The notes beneath the pieces are model-generated. The model saw only the letters and a program-made list of their open reading frames with translations, had not been told where the DNA came from and ran no database searches. From Methylorubrum extorquens (GTDB taxonomy: Bacteria; Pseudomonadota; Alphaproteobacteria; Rhizobiales; Beijerinckiaceae): 8,968 bases of DNA. How positions within the stretch are numbered: position 1 is the first letter of the stretch; each line of letters begins with the position of its first letter. The stretch covers positions 1 to 8,968 of the forward strand of contig JAEUAC010000270.1 in the NCBI GenBank assembly GCA_019695455.1, written 5' to 3'. Position numbers and translations under genes: made by a program. Positions 1 through 5,885 of this stretch are shown in pieces.

Positions 1-2
1 GC

Positions 3-644
3 CACAAGGGGCTCTCCATCCTCCTCGGCGAGAAGCCGCGGGGCACGGACGAGGACCCGTTCCCCGTGGAGGGCCTGACGGGCGGCGAGATCGAGGTGCT
101 CGGCTACCGGGGCATGAAGGAATACGAGCTCGCCTTCGAGGGCTTCGCGGTGCGGGCCGGCAACCTGCTCGGCGGGCGCGAGGGCGAAGGCTTCCGGCAG
201 CTCATGGCGACCTTCGAATCGGCCCGCATCCAGACGGCGGCGCGCGCCGTCGGCGTCGCGCAGGCCGCCCTCGAATCCGGCCTGCGCTACGCCCGCGACC
301 GCGTGCAGTTCGGCAAGCCGCTCCTCGCCTTCCCGCGCGTCGCGGACAAGATCGCCATGATGGCCGTCGAGGTGACGATCGCCCGGCAGCTCACCTACTT
401 CTCCGGCCGCGCGAAGGACGAGGGGCGCCGCTGCGACCTCGAGGCCGGCATGGCGAAGCTCCTCGCCGCCCGCATCGCCTGGTCGGCGGCGGACAACGCC
501 CTGCAGATCCACGGCGGCAACGGCTTCGCCCTCGAATATCCCGTGAGCCGCCTCCTCTGCGACGCCCGCATCCTGTCGATCTTCGAGGGCGCGGCCGAGA
601 TCCAGGCGCAGGTCATCGCGCGACGCCTGCTCGAGAGCCAGTAG
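3..644 (+). CDS. mcd: Acyl-CoA dehydrogenase, C-terminal part (5' end outside window), probably (2S)-methylsuccinyl-CoA dehydrogenase
   Basis: FAD-dependent acyl-CoA dehydrogenase that would oxidise an acyl-CoA to its enoyl-CoA and pass electrons to electron-transfer flavoprotein in the cytoplasm. The frame is open from base 3, before any start codon, so the gene is cut by the window edge; about 213 C-terminal residues remain. They start in the middle beta domain (HKGLSILLGEKPRG) and run through the C-terminal helical domain, with RVQFGKPL, QIHGGNGFALEYPVSR and the catalytic-base segment IFEGAAEIQAQVIARRLL, whose Glu after Phe is where short/medium-chain family members place the base. The segment GEIEVLGYRGMKEYEL plus the IFEGAAEIQ ending match my memory of Mcd of the ethylmalonyl-CoA pathway, known from Methylobacterium and Rhodobacter. 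The family is certain; the substrate is inferred and could be another branched acyl-CoA. A GTG at 66 is internal, not the start. Confidence 0.9.
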   Translation, partial: HKGLSILLGEKPRGTDEDPFPVEGLTGGEIEVLGYRGMKEYELAFEGFAVRAGNLLGGREGEGFRQLMATFESARIQTAARAVGVAQAALESGLRYARDRVQFGKPLLAFPRVADKIAMMAVEVTIARQLTYFSGRAKDEGRRCDLEAGMAKLLAARIAWSAADNALQIHGGNGFALEYPVSRLLCDARILSIFEGAAEIQAQVIARRLLESQ

Positions 645-723
645 GCCGCACACGTCCCCGTGACGCGGGAATTCGAACCTCTCCGGCCCTGGGAGGTTGG
701 CCCCGTTCACCAGGAGACAGACC

Positions 724-1050
724 ATGATGACGCATTGGAAAGCGGCCGCGCTGGGCTTCGCCCTCGTCGGCTCGATCGCGTCGGCCTCGGCCCAGGGCTA
801 CGGCGGCTCGGACGGCTACAGGGACCGCGGCTACGAGCGAGACCGGGGCTCGGACCGGGAGCGGGGCTCCTCCGATCGCGACCGCGGCGAGCGCTCCTAC
901 GGCCGGGACCGGCAGGCGGGCTTCGATGCGCGCGAGTACCTGAAGTGCAATCCCGACGTCCGTCGCGCCATCCAGGCGGGCCAGATGGAATCGGCCGCCG
1001 CGCACTACCGGACCTTCGGCCGGCGCGAGAACCGGCCCCTGAGCTGCTGA
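724..1050 (+). CDS. Small secreted Asp/Arg-rich protein with one 'NPDV...HY..FG' motif
   Basis: Uncharacterised secreted protein of 108 residues. An AGGAGA ribosome binding site at 712-717 is followed by ATGATG (724 and 727); either ATG fits. A Sec signal peptide is clear: basic residue near the start (HWK), hydrophobic core AALGFALVGSIA and a likely cleavage after SASA, before QGYGG. The mature protein starts with a Gly/Tyr stretch, continues with roughly 35 residues of alternating Asp/Arg/Glu/Ser/Gly (low complexity), and ends with a folded-looking segment: FDAREYLKCNPDVRRA, then HYRTFGRRENR and a final Cys. That ending resembles the YLxxNPDVxxA...HYxxFGxxEGR unit found, often repeated, in secreted bacterial proteins. 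Two cysteines (in YLKCN and the last residue) could form a disulfide. It stands alone, 79 bases after the dehydrogenase, and converges on the gene at 1141-1320. Function unknown. Confidence 0.8.
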   Translation: MMTHWKAAALGFALVGSIASASAQGYGGSDGYRDRGYERDRGSDRERGSSDRDRGERSYGRDRQAGFDAREYLKCNPDVRRAIQAGQMESAAAHYRTFGRRENRPLSC

Positions 1051-1086
1051 TCCTCGCCGTCCGGGCGGATTCGCTTGGACTTTGTC

Positions 1087-1111
1087 CCGCCCGTCCCTCG
1101 CGGACGGGCGG
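1087..1111. terminator. GC-rich hairpin between convergent genes, candidate bidirectional terminator
   Basis: A perfect 10-bp stem (CCGCCCGTCC at 1087-1096 with GGACGGGCGG at 1102-1111) closes a 5-base loop. It lies in the 90-base gap between the stop codons of the convergent genes ending at 1050 and 1141, where a shared terminator is expected. There is no clear T-tract on either side, so efficient intrinsic termination is not shown. Confidence 0.5.
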
Positions 1112-1140
1112 CGGCGATCGGTCCCTCCGGCGCTCTCGTC

Positions 1141-1320
1141 CTACTTCGTGATCTTGACCGACACCGGGTCGCTCGACGGGAAGGTCTCCTCGACCGCGTG
1201 GTCGAGCTTTTCGTCCAGCCGCTCGTCGGAATTCTCCGGCAGATGCTTGTCGCCCTTCGTCGCCTTGGGGCCGAAGCCGGAGGTGGTCTCGTCGCGTGGC
1301 GTGTTGTCGTTCTGGTTCAT
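1141..1320 (-). CDS. Small acidic hypothetical protein with 'ETFPSSDPVSV' motif
   Basis: A 59-residue soluble protein with no signal peptide or membrane segment. I chose the ATG at 1320 (MNQNDNTPRDE): it has a GGAG ribosome binding site about 7 bases upstream, while the frame-extending start at 1356 would add a poor arginine-rich leader. The N-terminal half is polar and probably disordered (Asn, Asp, Thr, Lys). The C-terminal half is an acidic helix (DERLDEKLDHAVEETF) followed by PSSDPVSV. An (E)ETFPxSDPxS ending of this kind recurs in many short uncharacterised proteobacterial proteins. It lies 61 bases downstream of the tlpA-like gene on the same strand and may be cotranscribed with it. A known function cannot be assigned. 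Confidence 0.75.
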   Translation of the reverse strand: MNQNDNTPRDETTSGFGPKATKGDKHLPENSDERLDEKLDHAVEETFPSSDPVSVKITK

Positions 1321-1356
1321 GGTGCGCTCCAGGCTCCCCTGACGATGCCGGTGCAA

Positions 1357-1370
1357 CGCGGGCGCCCGCG
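1357..1370. repeat. 14-bp perfect palindrome upstream of the small acidic gene
   Basis: CGCGGGCGCCCGCG is its own reverse complement and lies in the gap between the tlpA-like stop (1381) and the start of the small gene (1320). It could be a protein binding site or a short RNA hairpin attenuating read-through from the tlpA-like gene. In DNA this rich in G and C such palindromes also arise by chance, so no function is claimed. Confidence 0.3.
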
Positions 1371-1380
1371 CTTCGATCCG

Positions 1381-2019
1381 TCACCGTCCGAGGGCGGCCC
1401 GGACGAGGGCCACGCCGTCGGGGCTCGCCCACTCGGCCCAACCGGACAGGCGGCCGAGGCGACATCCGTCGGGACCGACGAGGATCGTGGTCGGCAGCCC
1501 CTCCGCCAGGCCCGCGCCGCGCAGCGCCTGGAAGATCGTCGCCTGGTTGTCGGCATAGGGGGCGAGCGCGCGGATGTTCTCGCTCGCGAGCCAGGCCTTC
1601 GGGCGGTCAAGGTTGCGCGTGTCGATGTTGATCGCCGCGACCTCGAAGGTCGGTCCGCCGAACTCCGCCTGCAGGCGATCGAGCGCCGGCATCTCGCGCT
1701 TGCAGGGCTTGAACCACGTCGCCCAGAGGTTCAGGAGCACGGTCCGGCCCCGGAAGTCGGCCAGCGTGAGGGCCCGGCCGTCGGGCGCCTTGAAGGCGAG
1801 CGGCGGTGCCGCGGCCGGCCGCTCCGCGACCTCGAAGGCCGCGACCTCGCCCGTCGCCAGCGGCCGCAGCCGGGCCAGCGTCGCCTCGGAGGCGCGGCAG
1901 CCCGCCTCGCCGCGGTTGCCCCACAGCGAAGCGGTCCCGTATAGCCCGCCCGCGAGGATCGCCAGCGCGAGCGCCGACGCCGCCAGTCTACCGCCGACCG
2001 TCTTGGGAAAGGTTGCCAT
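1381..2019 (-). CDS. tlpA: TlpA-like membrane-anchored thioredoxin-fold protein lacking the first active-site cysteine
   Basis: A 212-residue protein of the TlpA/ResA family: an N-terminal membrane anchor (about residues 12-33) followed by a periplasmic thioredoxin fold. Family members reduce disulfides, and Bradyrhizobium TlpA serves CuA-site assembly of cytochrome oxidase. Visible family features are LTLADFRGRTVLLNLWATW before the active site, EMPALDRLQ after it, and the cis-proline loop GLPTTILV (Pro176). The active site reads WFKPC (residues 102-106) instead of WCxPC: the N-terminal nucleophilic cysteine is Phe103 (codon TTC), with only Cys106 left. Cys41 and Cys186 sit where Bradyrhizobium TlpA has its structural disulfide, so only the redox pair is affected. 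The ATG at 2019 gives MATFPK and overlaps the argH ATG; an ATG at 2031 would add four residues. The divergent tlpA/argH order is one I recall from other Rhizobiales. Family assignment is firm; reductase activity is doubtful. Confidence 0.88.
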   Translation of the reverse strand: MATFPKTVGGRLAASALALAILAGGLYGTASLWGNRGEAGCRASEATLARLRPLATGEVAAFEVAERPAAAPPLAFKAPDGRALTLADFRGRTVLLNLWATWFKPCKREMPALDRLQAEFGGPTFEVAAINIDTRNLDRPKAWLASENIRALAPYADNQATIFQALRGAGLAEGLPTTILVGPDGCRLGRLSGWAEWASPDGVALVRAALGR

Positions 2020-3418
2020 GTCGAACCGCATGTGGGGCGGCCGCTACGAGAGCGGACCGGCCGAGATCATGGAGGAGATCAACGCCTCGATCGATTTCGA
2101 CAAGCGCCTCGCGCCCCAGGACATCCGCGGCTCGCTGGCGCACGCGGCCATGCTGGGCGCCTCCGGCATCCTGCCGGCGGCCGACGTCGCGACCATCCGG
2201 GAGGGCCTGGAGCGCGTGCGGGCGGAGATCGAGGGCGGCGCCCTGCCCTGGCAGCGCTCGCTCGAGGACATCCACATGCATGTGGAGAGCCGCCTGAAGG
2301 ACCTGGTCGGTCCGACCGCCGGGCGCCTCCACACGGCGCGGTCGCGCAACGACCAGGTCGCGACCGACATGAAGCTCTGGGTCCGCGACACGATCGATTC
2401 GCTGGACGGCCAGATCGCCGACCTCATGCTCGCCATGGCCGAGGGCGCGCGGACGCATGCCGGCCTCGTCATGCCAGGCTTCACGCATCTGCAATCGGCG
2501 CAGCCGGTCACGTTCGGGCATCACCTCCTCGCCTATGTCGGGATGCTGGCCCGCGACCGCGGCCGCTTCGCCGACGCCCGTGCGCGCCTGAACGAATGCC
2601 CGCTCGGCGCCGCCGCGCTCGCCGGCACGTCCTTCCCCATCGACCGCCAAGCGACCGCGGCCGCGCTCGGCTTCGACCGGCCGACGGCGAACTCGCTCGA
2701 TTCGGTCGCCGACCGCGACTTCGCGCTCGAGACGCTCGCCGCCGCCTCCATCTGCGCCATCCACCTGTCGCGGTTCGCGGAGGAGATCGTCCTCTGGACG
2801 ACGCCGCAATTCGACTTCGTGCGGCTGTCGGACGCCTTCACGACCGGCTCGTCCATCATGCCGCAGAAGCGCAATCCGGACGCCGCCGAACTGGTGCGCG
2901 GCAAGGCCGGGCGCGTCGTCGGAGCCCTGCAGGGCCTCCTGATGGTGCTGAAGGGGCTGCCGCTCGCCTACGGCAAGGACATGCAGGAGGACAAGGAGGG
3001 CACGTTCGACGCGCTGCAGACGCTGTCGCTCTGCCTCGCCGCGACGGCCGGCATGGTCCGGGACATGGTGCCGAACGCGGAGACGATGCGGCGCTCGGCG
3101 GGCGCCGGCTACGCGACCGCGACCGACCTCGCCGACTGGCTCGTGCGCGCGCTCGCCCTGCCCTTCCGCGACGCCCACCACGCGACGGGGCAGATCGTCG
3201 GGCTGGCGTCCGGCCGCGGCATCGGCCTGGAGGAGCTCTCCCTCGCCGACATGCAGGGCGTCGAGCCGCGCATCACGGCGGAGGTCTTCGCGGTGCTCGG
3301 GGTCGACGCCTCCGTCCGCAGCCGCCAGAGCTACGGCGGCACCGCGCCGGACAACGTCGCGCGCCAGGCCCAGGCCTGGCTCGACCGGCTGCAGGGTCCG
3401 GCCCGCGACGCGGTTTGA
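2018..3418 (+). CDS. argH: Argininosuccinate lyase
   Basis: Cleaves argininosuccinate to arginine and fumarate, the last step of arginine synthesis; a cytoplasmic homotetramer. The 466 residues match the usual family length. Superfamily signatures are all present: N-terminal MWGGRY, SLEDIHMHVE (81-90), HTARSRND (105-112), THLQSAQP (156-163, with the conserved His157), and the fumarase/aspartase signature GSSIMPQKRNPD (277-288), which carries the catalytic serine on the mobile loop. The C-terminal SYGGTAPDNV is also typical. The start at 2018 gives MSNRMWGG, the usual alphaproteobacterial beginning; an AAAGG at 2008-2012 is a modest ribosome binding site. An ATG at 2030 is the alternative. The start codon shares bases with the divergent tlpA-like start, so promoter and leader must lie inside that gene. 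The stop codon overlaps the -35 element of the promoter predicted for the following pair. Confidence 0.98.
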   Translation: MSNRMWGGRYESGPAEIMEEINASIDFDKRLAPQDIRGSLAHAAMLGASGILPAADVATIREGLERVRAEIEGGALPWQRSLEDIHMHVESRLKDLVGPTAGRLHTARSRNDQVATDMKLWVRDTIDSLDGQIADLMLAMAEGARTHAGLVMPGFTHLQSAQPVTFGHHLLAYVGMLARDRGRFADARARLNECPLGAAALAGTSFPIDRQATAAALGFDRPTANSLDSVADRDFALETLAAASICAIHLSRFAEEIVLWTTPQFDFVRLSDAFTTGSSIMPQKRNPDAAELVRGKAGRVVGALQGLLMVLKGLPLAYGKDMQEDKEGTFDALQTLSLCLAATAGMVRDMVPNAETMRRSAGAGYATATDLADWLVRALALPFRDAHHATGQIVGLASGRGIGLEELSLADMQGVEPRITAEVFAVLGVDASVRSRQSYGGTAPDNVARQAQAWLDRLQGPARDAV

Positions 3419-3442
3419 CAGGGCCGTCCGTCGTCCTACCCT
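3415..3442 (+). promoter_or_regulatory. Candidate housekeeping promoter overlapping the end of argH
   Basis: TTGACA at 3415-3420 is a perfect -35 hexamer and overlaps the argH TGA. After a 16-base spacer comes TACCCT at 3437-3442, a weak -10 with T, A and final T conserved. The start of the candidate antitoxin follows 26 bases later, a sensible leader length. It would give the antitoxin/toxin pair its own transcription, as is usual for such modules. Based on sequence match only. Confidence 0.5.
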
Positions 3443-3467
3443 GGCGGACGCAGACCGATCGCGAGCC

Positions 3468-3641
3468 ATGAAGACCCAGCCGACACGACAGCCTCCTCCG
3501 CCCGAGCCGCGCCCCGTCGGCGAGCGCGTCGCGCCCGATGCGACCGTGTCCCGCGCGACCGATCAGGACGCCGACGTCGCCGCCCTGCATCGGGCGGCGA
3601 TGAAGCGCTACCCGGTGGTGCGCAAGCATCTTGGCAAGTGA
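3468..3641 (+). CDS. Small protein upstream of Doc toxin frame, candidate antitoxin
   Basis: A 57-residue reading frame from ATG 3468 to TGA 3641, placed immediately before the Doc-like frame and overlapping its TTG start by 11 bases, the tight arrangement typical of toxin-antitoxin pairs. The N-terminal part is proline-rich and looks disordered (QPPPPEPRP). The middle is acidic (TDQDADVAALHRAAM), and the C-terminal KRYPVVRKHLGK is basic. No Phd-type DNA-binding domain can be recognised, so the antitoxin role rests on position and size. The ribosome binding site is weak (GCGAG before the ATG). A plausible -35/-10 pair lies just upstream at 3415-3442. Alternatively it is an unrelated small protein, but overlap with the next frame argues for a coupled pair. 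Confidence 0.6.
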   Translation: MKTQPTRQPPPPEPRPVGERVAPDATVSRATDQDADVAALHRAAMKRYPVVRKHLGK

Positions 3642-4029
3642 TCCGCGCTGGCTGACCGCCGCGCAGATCGCGGCGATCAACCGGCGCGAAGTCGAGGAGA
3701 CGGGCGAACCGTTCCTCGTCTTCCGTCAGCATCTCCTGGCCAGCGCCGCCGCCCGGCCGCAGCATGCCCATGACTACGGCGAGACGGACCTCCTGACGCT
3801 GGCGGTCAAGCTTCTCTTCGCGATCGCGCAAGCCCACGCCTACTAGCAGGGCAACAAACGGACCGCATGGTCGGCCTGCGTCGTGTTCCTGGAGCTGAAC
3901 GGCCAGAGGGTGGACGCGCCGGACACGGTCGGCTTCGCGCAGACGATCATCGACGTCGTCGAACGCAAGGCCACGGAAGACGATTTCGCCACCCTGCTCC
4001 GGCCTTATGTCCGGCCGAATTCGGCCTAG
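3631..4029 (+). pseudogene. Doc/Fic-family toxin interrupted by an in-frame amber codon in the Fic motif
   Basis: The frame from TTG 3631 encodes 71 residues (WLTAAQIAAINRREVEETGE..., YGETDLLTLAVKLLFAIAQAHAY) and stops at TAG 3844-3846. Without any frame change it continues for 60 codons (QGNKRTAWSACVVFLELNG... RPYVRPNSA) to TAG 4027-4029. Joined, the product is about 132 residues, close to the length of Doc (death-on-curing) toxins, which modify and inactivate elongation factor Tu. The stop falls inside the catalytic Fic motif HxFx(D/E)GNKR: here H-A-Y-stop-Q-G-N-K-R. The first part lacks the phosphate-binding GNKR loop and cannot be active alone. One base change from GAG (Glu), CAG (Gln) or TGG (Trp) would explain the TAG. 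Gln also replaces the usual Asp/Glu, though I recall related alphaproteobacterial proteins with QGNKRT. Family is clear; whether this is decay, read-through or a sequencing error is open. Confidence 0.78.
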
Positions 4030-4084
4030 GGCTCGCTCGCGTCGGCGGCCTGTGCTTTAGCTGGCGCGGTTTTTGGAGTCCTCC

Positions 4085-4477
4085 ATGCTGCCCCGCTCCG
4101 TCCTCGCCGTCGCGGTTGGATCCATGCTGGCCCTGAGCGCGGCCGGCTGCGGCCGTCGCGGCCCTCTCCAGCCGCCCGGGCCGGACGCGTCGGTGCCGCC
4201 ACCGGCCGCGGCCACGGTCGAGACGCCGGCCGGGCCCGCCAGACGCTCATCCCCGGGCGACCGGCGGCTGCGGCAGGGCGCGAACGCCGCGCCCGTCATG
4301 GCGGCCCCGACCACGCTCGCGACGCAGCCCGCCGGCGTGGTGGCGGATGCGCCGGACGACGAGGACGACGGCGAGCTCGCGACCACCGTCTCGCCCTCGC
4401 CCACGCCCGGCGCCCGCAAGCGGACCCGGGCCTACACGGTGCCGAACGAACCCTTCATCCTCGACCCGCTGCTCTGA
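4085..4477 (+). CDS. lptM: LptM-like lipoprotein upstream of lysA
   Basis: A 130-residue predicted outer-membrane lipoprotein. The signal peptide MLPRSVLAVAVGSMLALS leads to the lipobox SAAGC with lipidated Cys22, directly followed by GRRGPLQPP, the short conserved motif of the LptM (formerly YifL) family. LptM in E. coli helps the LptD/LptE lipopolysaccharide translocon mature. The rest is Pro/Ala-rich and disordered, with an acidic run DDEDDGE and a conserved-looking C-terminus NEPFILDPLL, also seen in lysA-linked rhizobial homologues as far as I recall. The ATG at 4085 is chosen because GGAG at 4074-4077 is well spaced and the signal peptide starts there; a TTG at 4073 would place four residues in front. 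It is 16 bases upstream of lysA and almost certainly cotranscribed with it. The function is known only for the short enterobacterial protein; this one is much longer. Confidence 0.85.
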   Translation: MLPRSVLAVAVGSMLALSAAGCGRRGPLQPPGPDASVPPPAAATVETPAGPARRSSPGDRRLRQGANAAPVMAAPTTLATQPAGVVADAPDDEDDGELATTVSPSPTPGARKRTRAYTVPNEPFILDPLL

Positions 4478-4493
4478 CCGCGACCTCACCCCG

Positions 4494-5768
<1,275 letters not shown>

Positions 5769-5885
5769 CGCACGGCCGGCGCCTCGCGTCGGGACGCCGC
5801 GGAGGGCCGCCCTAGCCAGGGGGTCCGGTCCGTGCCAGCTTGCTCGGGTGATATCCGCCGGGCCCCTCGTCCGGACGCCGTTCGC

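Noticed and set aside
676..698. An imperfect 8-bp hairpin (AACCTCTC with GGGAGGTT) upstream of the secreted-protein gene
   Set aside because: It contains a wobble pair, has no T-tract, and lies just before the ribosome binding site; it is too weak to call a terminator or riboswitch.
675..698. A GAAC-N16-GGTT arrangement resembling an EcfG general stress promoter
   Set aside because: Both elements deviate from the GGAAC / CGTT consensus (CGAAC and GGTT), so the match is too weak to report as a promoter.
1988..3469. Long open frames on the minus strand and in the second plus frame across argH
   Set aside because: argH itself is unmistakable over its full length; the others are Arg/Ala-rich shadows.
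4030..4084. Possible promoter before the lipoprotein gene (around CTTTAG at 4055-4060)
   Set aside because: No convincing -35 element at the right distance; kept out of the feature list.
3867..4136. An 89-codon plus-strand frame starting ATG at 3867
   Set aside because: It overlaps the continued Doc reading frame and the lipoprotein gene in a different frame, and its product is Arg/Gly-rich with no recognisable feature.
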